NCBI RefSeq assembly: GCF_003591175.1
Contig: NZ_QYYG01000001.1
Coordinates: forward strand, 1,240,001-1,304,000
From: Serratia inhibens
GTDB lineage: Bacteria; Pseudomonadota; Gammaproteobacteria; Enterobacterales; Enterobacteriaceae
Length of the DNA: 64,000 nt
Direction of reading: 5' to 3'
Shown here: positions 52,238 to 60,178 of the stretch, piece by piece
How the letters are laid out: the number at the start of each line of letters is the position of its first letter
How positions within the stretch are numbered: position 1 is the first letter of the stretch
Notes under the pieces: model-generated
Seen by the model: the letters and a program-made list of their open reading frames with translations, nothing else
What the model was told of the DNA's origin: nothing
Database searches by the model: none
Made by a program: the position numbers and the translations under genes

Positions 52238-52717
52238 TCAATGCAACATTGGCTGGCGGTCAGCGGTAGCCGGGTTCTCTTCTTCATCACCCATAAACAG
52301 CAGATCGTTCGCCCGCGCCTCGAGGATCACCATCGAGATCTGTTCTTCGCCCTGCTGCATAAAGTGGGTGAACTGCTCCAGCGTCACGCCCACGGCGATA
52401 CTCAGCGACTGACAGACAATCAGTTTCGGCAGGTTGTCGTCCTGGATATCGACAAACGCCTTGATGGTCAGCGAACTGGCGTTGATCTGGCTGAGATCGG
52501 CCACCAGCGGGATCAACGCGGTCGGTTTTACCTCGGCCAACGCGGAGAACAAGATCACGTTGTCGACCAGATCGATCTTGGCGTCAAACACGCCGTCGAA
52601 ATTTTGCATGTGCGGCAGGTGCAGCGCCTGACAGGAATCGCACTCAAAGAATGAAATGCCCGATTGATCCAGCCAACGTCGCAACAACGCCAAATCAGGG
52701 ACAATGAGTGAATCCAT
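52238..52717 (-). CDS. ybjN: YbjN family stress-tolerance protein
   Basis: Cytoplasmic protein of 159 aa from ATG 52717 (E. coli YbjN 158); a longer frame to 52780 is not supported. It belongs to the YbjN / type III secretion chaperone-like fold family. In E. coli its overproduction affects motility and stress responses and suppresses some ts mutations. Family stretches include ISFFECDSCQALHLPHMQNF, GVFDAKIDLVDNVILFSALA and DDNLPKLIVCQSLSIAVGV. It lies between rimK and potF, as in E. coli. Confidence 0.93.
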   Translation of the reverse strand: MDSLIVPDLALLRRWLDQSGISFFECDSCQALHLPHMQNFDGVFDAKIDLVDNVILFSALAEVKPTALIPLVADLSQINASSLTIKAFVDIQDDNLPKLIVCQSLSIAVGVTLEQFTHFMQQGEEQISMVILEARANDLLFMGDEEENPATADRQPMLH

Positions 52718-52881
52718 ATTACCAGCCTCACAATATTCAAAACGCGAAAAAGGCGCATAGCTTACGGAATATTGCCCCAATACGCCACGATCAAAGCCGC
52801 TTAATTCGCTATTAGGATAAATATGGGCGAGAAAAGGTCACCGCACCAGCCGCAAAGCCGCGAATCTTTGCCGACGGGCAT

Positions 52882-53784
52882 TCAGCCACCCGATTTCAAG
52901 CGAAACCCCGGCCGTGCGCGCTGTTCAATGTATTCGATCATCATGCCGGCGATATCCAGCCCGGTAGTGCCCTCCACCCCTTCCAACCCCGGTGAAGCGT
53001 TGACTTCCATCACCAGTGGGCCACGGGCCGCACGCAGGATATCCACCCCGGCGACATCCAACCCCAGCGTAGTCGCAGCCTTCACCGCAATCGCCCGCTC
53101 TTTGGCGGTAATGCTCACTTTGCGGGCGGTGCCGCCGCGGTGCAGGTTGGAGCGGAACTCCCCGGCCTTGGCCTGGCGCTCGATAGCGGCCACGACCTTG
53201 CCGCCCACCACCAGACAGCGCACGTCCCTGCCCTGCGCCTCGCGAATGAACTCCTGCACCAGAATATGGGCGTTGAGGCCGCGGAAGGCGTCAATCACGC
53301 TCTCCGCCGCCTGGCGCGTTTCCGCCAACACCACGCCGATACCCTGAGTGCCTTCGACCAGTTTGACCACCAGCGGCGCACCGCCGACCAGCTCGATCAG
53401 ATCGCCGGTATCGTCCGGCGAATGAGCGAAACCGGTGATCGGCAGATCTATCCCCTGACGCGCCAGCAATTGCAGCGAGCGCAGCTTGTCGCGCGCCCGG
53501 GTGATCGCCACCGACTCATTCAGTGGGTAGCTGCCCAGCAGCTCAAACTGCCGCAGCACTGCGGTACCATAAAAAGTGATGGCGGAGCCGATACGCGGGA
53601 TCACCGCATCATAACGGTCCAACTGGCGGCCGCGATAATGGATGGTCGGCGCAGCGGGGTTGATGTTCATATAACAGGAGAGCGGATCGATAATATCAAT
53701 GCTGTGCCCGCGCTGCTCCGCCGCTTCCCGCAGGCGTTTGCACGAATACAGCGTTCCATCGCGCGAAAGAATGGCAATTTTCAC
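52882..53784 (-). CDS. rimK: Ribosomal protein S6--L-glutamate ligase RimK
   Basis: ATP-grasp ligase that adds glutamates to the C-terminus of ribosomal protein S6. It is 300 aa, the E. coli length. The family start [20 protein letters not shown] and ATP-grasp elements [38 protein letters not shown] and [20 protein letters not shown] are intact, including the metal-binding Glu and Asn near the end. ybjC is 56 bases upstream; in E. coli nfsA lies between them. Confidence 0.95.
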   Translation of the reverse strand: MKIAILSRDGTLYSCKRLREAAEQRGHSIDIIDPLSCYMNINPAAPTIHYRGRQLDRYDAVIPRIGSAITFYGTAVLRQFELLGSYPLNESVAITRARDKLRSLQLLARQGIDLPITGFAHSPDDTGDLIELVGGAPLVVKLVEGTQGIGVVLAETRQAAESVIDAFRGLNAHILVQEFIREAQGRDVRCLVVGGKVVAAIERQAKAGEFRSNLHRGGTARKVSITAKERAIAVKAATTLGLDVAGVDILRAARGPLVMEVNASPGLEGVEGTTGLDIAGMMIEYIEQRARPGFRLKSGG

Positions 53785-53840
53785 TCGTCACCCCAAAAAG
53801 CAATTACCTGCCAGGCAGGCATGTTATCGGCGGCCGGCGC

Positions 53841-54155
53841 TCAGGCGCGCGGCTCATGGTCTTTTTTATCATCCGGCGCGTTTTTCGGATCGGGCTTGTG
53901 CCGATCGTTTTCCGGCGGCAGGCCGCCGCGCATCAACGGGCCAAAGCCCTGCGCCACGCGCCAGACCAAAAACGCCGCCGCCGGCACCATCAGCGCCACC
54001 CCGAGAAAGATCATCGCCACCGCCGCCTGCTGTGAAGCCAGCCAACCCGGCAACTGGACATGATCGTGAATACTCAGATAGGCCAGCACCAACAACAGCA
54101 TACCCAGGCCTTCCAATACCAGCACCGGACGCGGTAAGTCACCGAATGAACGCAT
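53841..54155 (-). CDS. ybjC: YbjC family membrane protein (DUF1418)
   Basis: Small inner-membrane protein of 104 aa from ATG 54155 (GGAG upstream), E. coli YbjC about 95. It begins MRSFGDLPRPVLVLEGLGML, the DUF1418 signature, and has two membrane segments (LGMLLLVLAYLSI and AVAMIFLGVALMVPAAAFLV). The C-terminal tail is charged and rich in Pro and Asp (PENDRHKPDPKNAPDDKKDH), longer than in E. coli. The function is unknown. It is divergent from grxA, as in E. coli. Confidence 0.88.
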   Translation of the reverse strand: MRSFGDLPRPVLVLEGLGMLLLVLAYLSIHDHVQLPGWLASQQAAVAMIFLGVALMVPAAAFLVWRVAQGFGPLMRGGLPPENDRHKPDPKNAPDDKKDHEPRA

Positions 54156-54395
54156 ATTTTTCTTCTCCAGAGGCACTGCCTCCAGTGTAGTGAATTCCCC
54201 CCGGCGGCGACAGCCCCGGCGGCTTAATCGGTTACATGAATCAGATTAACAGGTAATTCCTGCTTTTTTTTCACCGAGCCAACGGGCATAGTAACCGGCA
54301 TCAACGCAGGTAATGCGCAGACTGAGGCTTTTTCGGCTGACAGAATGTCGTTGCTGTAGCGATTAAATAATTGAATATCAACTAAGGAGTGATGC

Positions 54396-54659
54396 ATGTT
54401 TGCAGTGATCTTCGGGCGCCCAGGCTGTCCTTATTGTGTCCGTGCAAAAGAGTTGGCGGAAAAACTGACTGAAGACCGTGACGATTTCAACTTCCGTTAT
54501 ATTGATATCCACGCAGAAGGCATCACCAAGGCCGATCTGGAAAAAACCGTCGGCAAGCCGGTAGAAACCGTACCGCAGATTTTCCTTGATGAGAAACACG
54601 TTGGCGGCTTCACAGATTTCGAAGCCTACGCCAAAGAAAACCTGAATCTGTTCCAGTAA
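54396..54659 (+). CDS. grxA: Glutaredoxin 1
   Basis: Glutathione-dependent thiol-disulfide oxidoreductase of 87 aa (E. coli 85), an electron donor to ribonucleotide reductase and a regenerator of oxidised OxyR. The active site CPYC is at residues 9-12 (GRPGCPYCVRAKELAEKL). The cis-proline segment VETVPQIFLDEKHVGGFTDF is present. AAGGAG precedes the start. It ends at a bidirectional terminator shared with ybjM. Confidence 0.96.
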   Translation: MFAVIFGRPGCPYCVRAKELAEKLTEDRDDFNFRYIDIHAEGITKADLEKTVGKPVETVPQIFLDEKHVGGFTDFEAYAKENLNLFQ

Positions 54660-54676
54660 GCCTCAGGTTGTACGGC

Positions 54677-54703
54677 AAAAAGGCGCTTAGGGCGCCTTTT
54701 TTT
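54677..54703. terminator. Bidirectional terminator between grxA and ybjM
   Basis: AAAAAGGCGC, short loop, GCGCCTTTTTTT. Its right edge touches the ybjM stop codon. Confidence 0.85.
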
Positions 54704-55091
54704 ATTGTCGTTCGCGGCGGTGGCATTGCTGGAAAATCTGCAGCAGGCTGCGCGCAAACAGCGCCAGCATGGCACCGAATACGCACCAAAACACCGCGCT
54801 GGTGGCATAAGCCAGTTCCTGCCAGAACGAATAAAACGGCGTCAGCCAAAAATGGCGGATCGCCAGGCATAGCGGCAACGCATACAGCGCGCCCAGCAAC
54901 GGGCAGAGGATCCGCTTTTTGCTCGACAAATAGCTGGCGATCATGCCGGGTATCACAAACAGCAGCAGGCCGGTTTCACCGTGATGCTCATGATCCGTAC
55001 TGCCGAATGCCCCGCTCTGCTGGCCGAGAAACACCAGGCTGAACAACAGAGAGCAGCTTAAAATACCTACCCAATACCGATAATTCGCCAT
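54702..55091 (-). CDS. ybjM: Inner membrane protein YbjM
   Basis: Membrane protein of 129 aa from ATG 55091 (E. coli YbjM 125) with four hydrophobic segments: ILSCSLLFSLVFLGQ, LLLFVIPGMIASYL, LCPLLGALYALPLCLAI and AVFWCVFGAMLALFARSLL. The function is unknown. The position between grxA and ybjL, convergent to grxA, matches E. coli. The frame is open further upstream to 55175, but those residues are polar and unlike the family. Confidence 0.87.
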   Translation of the reverse strand: MANYRYWVGILSCSLLFSLVFLGQQSGAFGSTDHEHHGETGLLLFVIPGMIASYLSSKKRILCPLLGALYALPLCLAIRHFWLTPFYSFWQELAYATSAVFWCVFGAMLALFARSLLQIFQQCHRRERQ

Positions 55092-55406
55092 GCGGAGACT
55101 CCCCTTTAGCGTCGTCACTACCCCATAGAAATCAGCCGTGTCACAAAGCCGGTGACGCCTTGCCATAAACGGCAACGCCGAGCTGAATTTTTTCCTTGGT
55201 CTAAAGAGAGTTAAATGCGTTTGGCGGCGCAGGAACTCAGCTTAATGCTGGCTGTCACGCGCTATAGCGACTAGAATATACGCCGCCGATCGATGGTTCG
55301 AATCGCCTTCCGCTGGTTAGTTATTTATGACGTCATTTTTCGACTGAATTTATATCTTATAGTCATCTACATCAAGCACTTACTGGTAAACAATAAGTTA
55401 TCCTCC
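55092..55406. other. Divergent region between ybjM and ybjL
   Basis: About 315 bases with no gene seen. It should hold the promoters of both genes. The frame of ybjL is open back to 55293, but that part reads as an aromatic-rich extension without family support. Confidence 0.4.
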
Positions 55407-57095
55407 GTGAACATAAACGTCGCTAGTTTGTTAAACGGTAACTACATCCTGTTACTGTTTGTGGTACTCGCACTGGGGCTGTGCCTCGGTAAAGTTCGTC
55501 TTGGCTCCGTTCAACTCGGTAATTCCATTGGCGTTTTGGTGGTTTCGCTGCTGTTGGGCCAACAACATTTCGCCATTAACACCGAAGCGCTGAATCTCGG
55601 CTTTATGCTGTTTATTTTCTGCGTCGGCGTGGAAGCCGGGCCAAACTTTTTCTCAATTTTTTTCCGCGACGGCAAAAATTACCTGATGCTGGCGCTGGTG
55701 ATGGTCGGTTCCGCGATGGTGATCGCTATCGGCCTTGGCAAGTTGTTCCATTGGGACATCGGGCTAACCGCCGGCATGCTGGCCGGATCGATGACCTCGA
55801 CCCCGGTGCTGGTGGGCGCAGGCGATACGCTACGCAACACCATCGTCAACGGCCCGGCGCTGCTGGCGGCACAGGACCATCTGAGCCTCGGCTATGCCCT
55901 GACCTACCTGATTGGCTTGGTGAGCCTGATCTTCGGCGCACGCTATCTGCCCAAGCTGCAACATCAGGATCTCTCCACCTCCGCCCAACAGATTGCCCGC
56001 GAGCGTGGCCTGGATACCGACAGCCAGCGCAAGGTTTACCTGCCGGTCATTCGCGCCTACCGCGTTGGCCAGGAGCTGGTAGCCTGGGCTGATGGCAAAA
56101 ACCTGCGTGAACTGGGCATCTATCGCCAGACCGGTTGCTATATAGAACGCATCCGCCGCAACGGCATTCTGGCGAACCCGGACGGCGACGCGGTGCTGCA
56201 GGTGGGCGACGAGATTTCCCTGGTCGGCTACCCGGATGCTCATGCGCGGCTGGACCCCAGCTTCCGCAACGGCAAAGAAGTGTTCGACCGGGATCTGCTG
56301 GACATGCGCATCGTCACCGAAGAGATCGTGGTCAAGAACAGCAATGCGGTAAACAAGCGCCTGAGCCAGTTAAAGCTGACCGATCACGGCTGCTTCCTCA
56401 ACCGGGTGATCCGCAGCCAGATTGAAATGCCCATTGACGACAGCATAGTGCTCAACAAAGGCGACGTGCTGCAAGTCAGCGGCGACGCACGCCGGGTGAA
56501 AAGCGTGGCGGAGAAAATCGGCTTTATCTCTATCCACAGCCAGGTGACCGACCTGTTGGCCTTCTGCTCCTTCTTTATCATCGGGTTGATGATTGGCCAG
56601 ATCACCATCCAGTTCAGCAATTTCTCGTTCGGCATCGGCAACGCCGCCGGCCTGCTGATGTCCGGCATCATGCTGGGCTTCCTGCGTGCCAACCACCCGA
56701 CCTTCGGCTACATTCCGCAGGGTGCGTTGAACATGGTGAAAGAGTTTGGCCTGATGGTGTTTATGGCCGGTGTGGGCCTGAGCGCCGGTGCAGGCATCGG
56801 CCACAGCCTCGGCGCCGTCGGTGGCCAGATGCTGATCGCCGGGTTGATCGTCAGCCTGGTGCCGGTGGTGATCTGCTTCCTGTTCGGTGCCTATGTACTG
56901 CGCATGAACCGCGCCCTGCTGTTCGGCGCGATTATGGGAGCACGCACCTGTGCGCCGGCAATGGAAATCATCAGCGACACCGCACGCAGCAACATCCCTG
57001 CGTTGGGCTACGCCGGAACCTACGCCATAGCTAACGTGTTGTTAACTCTGGCAGGCTCGTTGATTGTGGTGTTGTGGCCGGGGATACTCGGCTAA
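55407..57095 (+). CDS. ybjL: Putative transporter YbjL (AAE family, two RCK_C domains)
   Basis: Inner-membrane protein of 562 aa (E. coli 561) in the aspartate:alanine exchanger family; the substrate is unknown. The start is GTG 55407, which gives the family N-terminus [20 protein letters not shown]. Two membrane blocks (residues about 8-180 and 400-562) flank two soluble TrkA-C/RCK_C domains (around 200-290 and 300-385; [19 protein letters not shown], then [19 protein letters not shown]). The motif [19 protein letters not shown] is typical. In E. coli rybB lies near ybjL; here the RybB gene starts 94 bases after its stop. Confidence 0.94.
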   Translation: MNINVASLLNGNYILLLFVVLALGLCLGKVRLGSVQLGNSIGVLVVSLLLGQQHFAINTEALNLGFMLFIFCVGVEAGPNFFSIFFRDGKNYLMLALVMVGSAMVIAIGLGKLFHWDIGLTAGMLAGSMTSTPVLVGAGDTLRNTIVNGPALLAAQDHLSLGYALTYLIGLVSLIFGARYLPKLQHQDLSTSAQQIARERGLDTDSQRKVYLPVIRAYRVGQELVAWADGKNLRELGIYRQTGCYIERIRRNGILANPDGDAVLQVGDEISLVGYPDAHARLDPSFRNGKEVFDRDLLDMRIVTEEIVVKNSNAVNKRLSQLKLTDHGCFLNRVIRSQIEMPIDDSIVLNKGDVLQVSGDARRVKSVAEKIGFISIHSQVTDLLAFCSFFIIGLMIGQITIQFSNFSFGIGNAAGLLMSGIMLGFLRANHPTFGYIPQGALNMVKEFGLMVFMAGVGLSAGAGIGHSLGAVGGQMLIAGLIVSLVPVVICFLFGAYVLRMNRALLFGAIMGARTCAPAMEIISDTARSNIPALGYAGTYAIANVLLTLAGSLIVVLWPGILG

Positions 57096-57155
57096 CCGAT
57101 AAGCAGCAAAGATGAATCAGTGGCAAATATATTTTGAAATTTTTATCGCCAGCGA

Positions 57156-57182
57156 GAACTTTCCTTTCCGGGGGTAGTCTGA
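57156..57182 (+). promoter_or_regulatory. Sigma-E promoter of rybB
   Basis: GAACTTT at 57156-57162 and TCTGA at 57178-57182 with a 15-base spacer match the sigma-E consensus (GGAACTT, GTCTAA-type). The first base of RybB lies 7 bases after the -10. RybB is a known sigma-E-dependent RNA. Confidence 0.85.
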
Positions 57183-57188
57183 ATTAGT

Positions 57189-57271
57189 GCCACTGCTTTT
57201 CTTTGATGTCCCCATTTTGTGGAGCCCGTTAGTCCCGCCTTTTTAGGTTCAAGACTATCGGGTTTTTTGTT
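57189..57271 (+). ncRNA. rybB: RybB small RNA (Hfq-dependent, sigma-E regulon)
   Basis: The first 20 bases (GCCACTGCTTTTCTTTGATG), including the 5' seed that pairs with outer-membrane-protein mRNAs, agree with E. coli RybB as I remember it. The central TCCCCATTTTGTGGAGCCC follows. The 3' half keeps the terminator stem with changed sequence (CCCGTTAGTC / GACTATCGGG, one mismatch) and ends in TTTTTTGTT. The length is about 81-83 nt (E. coli about 80). A sigma-E promoter is correctly placed and the locus next to ybjL is right. The RNA represses porin synthesis under envelope stress. Confidence 0.93.
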
Positions 57272-57389
57272 GCCTAAAACTCTCCGCCCTTGCAATACGG
57301 GCCTTCCCGTACGGCCTGCTTCTCTGATGGCGACAAAGTGGCGACAGCCATTTTGCGGGGCACAAAAAACCTGCTTTCTCCGGCTTCTG

Positions 57390-57605
57390 TTAAATCCAAA
57401 GTGACCCCTGATTACTCCTTGTTGGATGCGATGGAGCAATATCAATTTTACCCGGTGATACAATCTGCCGTTGGATAGATTCCAGCGTCACAAAAGTACA
57501 GCTGCAATTGATATTTTGGCACTGGTGATAGCGTTCTATGGTGTTCTCACTCAAGTAGCGGCTTGTACGAGCATGGGCGGCAGTTCGGCAAAGCGGATAC
57601 TCCAT
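57390..57605 (-). CDS. ogr: Ogr/Delta-type late-gene activator of P2 phages, 5' end altered
   Basis: Zinc-finger transcription activator of P2-like late operons, 71 aa (P2 Ogr 72). Residues 8-47 follow P2 Ogr closely: TAAHARTSRYLSENTIERYH, then QCQNINCSCTFVTLESIQRQ. The finger should use C-x2-C-x22-C-x4-C, but the first cysteine is replaced: MEYPLC here, where P2 has a CPLC start. Cys6, Cys29 and Cys34 remain. Its ATG abuts the portal remnant, so a deletion probably replaced the original first codons. It is likely inactive, or at best weakened. The frame is open further upstream (to 57890) only through antisense of the portal fragment. Confidence 0.8.
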   Translation of the reverse strand: MEYPLCRTAAHARTSRYLSENTIERYHQCQNINCSCTFVTLESIQRQIVSPGKIDIAPSHPTRSNQGSLWI

Positions 57606-58105
57606 GCTGAGCCAGCAGGAATTTAGCCTGCTATGCGCTGGATTATCTGGTGTTTGGTAATGCCTTTTGCTCCACCCCACCGTAAGTATTACCAGAACGG
57701 CGCGCACCCCGGTTATATCCTGCATATGACCGACGCGGCACAAAGCACCAGCGACGTCGACAGGATACGCCAAGCCACGCGAGACACTAAATCGCAAACT
57801 CTTCATGTACGCGCCGAACGGCAAGCCCGACGGTATTAAAATCTTGCCGCTAAGCGAGGTCGCTACCAAAGATAATTTTTTCAATATCAAGAATGCTACT
57901 CGGGACGATTTGCTGAGTGCATACCGTGTACCGCCGCAAATGATGGGGGATTATACCGAATAATACTGGGGGGTTTGGAGATGTGGAAAAGGCTGTTCAG
58001 TTTTTTTTACGAAATGAATTGACACCACACCAAGAGAGAATGAAGGAAATAAATTATTGGCTTGAGTTTGAAACCATTAGCTTTTGTAGCTATAAATTAG
58101 CCTAA
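57606..58105 (+). pseudogene. Q: Phage portal protein (P2 gpQ family), degraded
   Basis: Portal fragments occur in different frames along one direction. LSQQEF, then CYALDYLVFGNAF (about 57606-57665), jumps to RKYYQNGAHPGYILHMTDAA (57675 onward). After a frame break near 57785 come LFMYAPNGKPDGIKILPLSE and TRDDLLSAYRVPPQMMG. A final shift at the G run near 57945 leads to IIPNNTGGFGDVEKAVQFFL and a stop at 58103-58105. Compared with about 340 aa in the family, the N-terminus and roughly 85 internal residues are missing. It cannot make a functional portal. Confidence 0.85.
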
Positions 58106-58112
58106 GAAATTT

Positions 58113-58132
58113 TGCCGCACTTTTGTGCGGCA
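58113..58132. terminator. Hairpin between the portal remnant and the KAP NTPase gene
   Basis: TGCCGCAC, loop TTTT, GTGCGGCA. It lies between two convergent units, with AAATTT next to it on the left. Confidence 0.65.
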
Positions 58133-58139
58133 CGCTATA

Positions 58140-59810
58140 TCAATCATCTAACTTGATATTAAATTTCTTTACTCTGAGTCTATTTATTTCACTAGATGAG
58201 GCTATTTTTTTGAGAGCCGATGTTGCGTTATCAGTAATCTTTGCATATGCCTCGTCATTGCTAGAAAAATTACCAAATTTTAAGCAAGTACTGACAAATG
58301 GAATTAGTTTATCACCTAAATCGCTAGTAAATAAATCAAAGTACTCGGCGGAGGTTGTTTTCGACAACACATCTATATCAATAGGACTCCAACCATTACG
58401 ACCGGCAATTCTATCCAGCACTGAGCATGCAGTTTCTTTTTGCTTTCCTAACTCATGAATCGCTTTGAATTTAGAGATTATCTCCGAGTCATTTATATCC
58501 CCAGCATAATTCAACTCATCCAAGTCAAAAGAATCCGGTGAGTCCGCATGAGTTTCAATATACTTGTCTATTATCTTAGTAGCCACTTCATTTTCATTCA
58601 GATTTCTCATTAGAGTAATAGTACCGTTGAGGTTTGCTGCTGAAACATACTTCCCATTTAGCATAAAACTGTCGTATATAGCTCTAACCACTTCATCTTT
58701 TTCTATTGTAAAACTATTGTGGTACTTTTTCCAAGCGCAAGAAAATGAATCACCTGACTCACCACGAATAACATCTTGATTTTTATCATGCAAGGCACGA
58801 TTTAAATCATCTTCATTGAAGAAGCCACTTGTAACAGCATTTGAAATCACTAGATCTAATTCGTTAGTGTGATAATATTCAAGCGACATTAACAGTTGAT
58901 TCCATTCGTCATGTTGTTTATTACTTTCTTTATCGCTGCCATATTCATCAAAGGTTTTATCTCTGACAAATTCAAGAGTAGGTACTCCTGCGTCACTTCC
59001 CGAACAATAATAACACCACATGAATAACACCAATGTTTCAACTACTTCCTTCTGTAATTTAACATGGCATTCTTTAATATACTTTTCAATCTCGATTGAT
59101 AATCTCTCGATTTTTTTCAAAACCCTAATATTTCTAATCTGAAGCCTATAACAATACTCCTTTACTTGGGGGTTAACATTATCTGTGAATGCTAACTTTA
59201 TACACTCCTCCGTCGTTGGCTTAAACTCCACCTCATAGTCTATTACCTTTTCCTTATATTTACTTAGTTCGGAACCCTCCATGGCACTTTCGTTTAATAA
59301 TATAATTACCTTGCAATCTCTTTGCTCCTTTAACATTGAAATCAAACCAAGAACATCTACTTCAGATAATCCATTACCTCGACGTTCAAGATCATCTATA
59401 CAGATTAAAGTTTCTTTAATAGATAGAAATGACACTTTGTCTAATGCAGGCATAAATCCTTTTACAATCGGTAACTCCTTCAACGTTTTGGCATTTTTCT
59501 TACTAAAGTAAAATGCATTTGAAACTGCGTTATCTAAGAATGTATCAAGCGTGGCATTTTGCCCCACTTTGCTTTTATTTATAGTATTCTCAAATATACT
59601 GTATTTCAAATCATCAAGTGAATTCATTCCAAAAAGTGAAACATACGAATACTTTTTATATACCAAGCCTCCACTTCGGTTAGCATTATTTAAAGTATCA
59701 TTCCAAAAATATGTCTTACCAACGCCCCACTCACCTTTTACAACCATAATTTCTGGCAAGTCGTGCGCAATGAATTTAGAAATGCTTTTCCTTATTAATT
59801 CAATAGACAT
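58140..59810 (-). CDS. KAP-family P-loop NTPase, candidate phage-defence gene
   Basis: Protein of 556 aa, visibly much more AT-rich than the host genes. Walker A is at residues 26-33 (GEWGVGKT). Walker B is at 134-144 (TLICIDDLERR), the DDLER form typical of KAP NTPases, followed by KVIILLNE (167-174) as a sensor-like strand. No membrane helices stand out, unlike many KAP proteins. Residues from about 200 to the end are helical, charged and unrecognised, and may be an effector or sensor part. ATG 59810 has AGGG about 7 bases before it. It lies between phage gene Q and cos. KAP relatives such as PifA of plasmid F exclude phages. The exact function is unknown. Confidence 0.75.
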   Translation of the reverse strand: MSIELIRKSISKFIAHDLPEIMVVKGEWGVGKTYFWNDTLNNANRSGGLVYKKYSYVSLFGMNSLDDLKYSIFENTINKSKVGQNATLDTFLDNAVSNAFYFSKKNAKTLKELPIVKGFMPALDKVSFLSIKETLICIDDLERRGNGLSEVDVLGLISMLKEQRDCKVIILLNESAMEGSELSKYKEKVIDYEVEFKPTTEECIKLAFTDNVNPQVKEYCYRLQIRNIRVLKKIERLSIEIEKYIKECHVKLQKEVVETLVLFMWCYYCSGSDAGVPTLEFVRDKTFDEYGSDKESNKQHDEWNQLLMSLEYYHTNELDLVISNAVTSGFFNEDDLNRALHDKNQDVIRGESGDSFSCAWKKYHNSFTIEKDEVVRAIYDSFMLNGKYVSAANLNGTITLMRNLNENEVATKIIDKYIETHADSPDSFDLDELNYAGDINDSEIISKFKAIHELGKQKETACSVLDRIAGRNGWSPIDIDVLSKTTSAEYFDLFTSDLGDKLIPFVSTCLKFGNFSSNDEAYAKITDNATSALKKIASSSEINRLRVKKFNIKLDD

Positions 59811-60178
59811 ATGAAACCCTATTAATTGATAAATTATTATGAGCAGCCAAATGAAATTTTATATTAAGGTTGGAGATATTCCTATCAAAAGATAAATTTA
59901 ATCCTCTATAGAAGATCGATGCACAATGCTATCCCCGCCTCGCCCGTCTGTTTCACGTGTCGCTTTTAATGCAGTTGCATGATCCGGCGCGATCCGCGCC
60001 TGTGCTGGCGCTGCGGGGGAAAATCACACCGGATCATCATGCAAATTCATGCACCTAATGCATGCATGGCCTGAAAACGTAAAAACAGCGGAATAATGGC
60101 ATCAAAAACAGGCATTATTGCTGCAATGCCGTTCACTTAAGGAATACAAACTCGTTTTGCCGGGGGATACTTACTTTA
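59811..60178. other. Phage cos region between the KAP gene and the lectin gene
   Basis: About 368 bases without a gene. It holds the KAP gene promoter (left), the cos match at 59926-59944, and an interrupted inverted repeat: TTGCATGATCCGG at 59975-59987 and CCGGATCATCATGCAA at 60029-60044. Further TGCATG-type repeats occur near 60048-60067. The inverted repeat may belong to the packaging signal flanking cos. An AATAATG/CATTATT pair near 60092-60119 could be a weak terminator of the lectin gene. Confidence 0.55.
59926..59944 (-). other. cos: P2/186-type cohesive-end site (cos)
   Basis: On the minus strand the sequence is GGCGAGGCGGGGATAGCAT. The 19-base cohesive ends that I recall are GGCGAGGCGGGGAAAGCAC for P2 and GGCGTGGCGGGGAAAGCAT for 186, so only two bases differ from either. 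Its place beyond the 3' end of Q is where P2 has cos. Confidence 0.8.

Noticed and set aside
57606-57890. N-terminal extension of the ogr frame to 57890
   Set aside because: This part is antisense to the recognisable portal fragments; similarity to Ogr begins only after ATG 57605.
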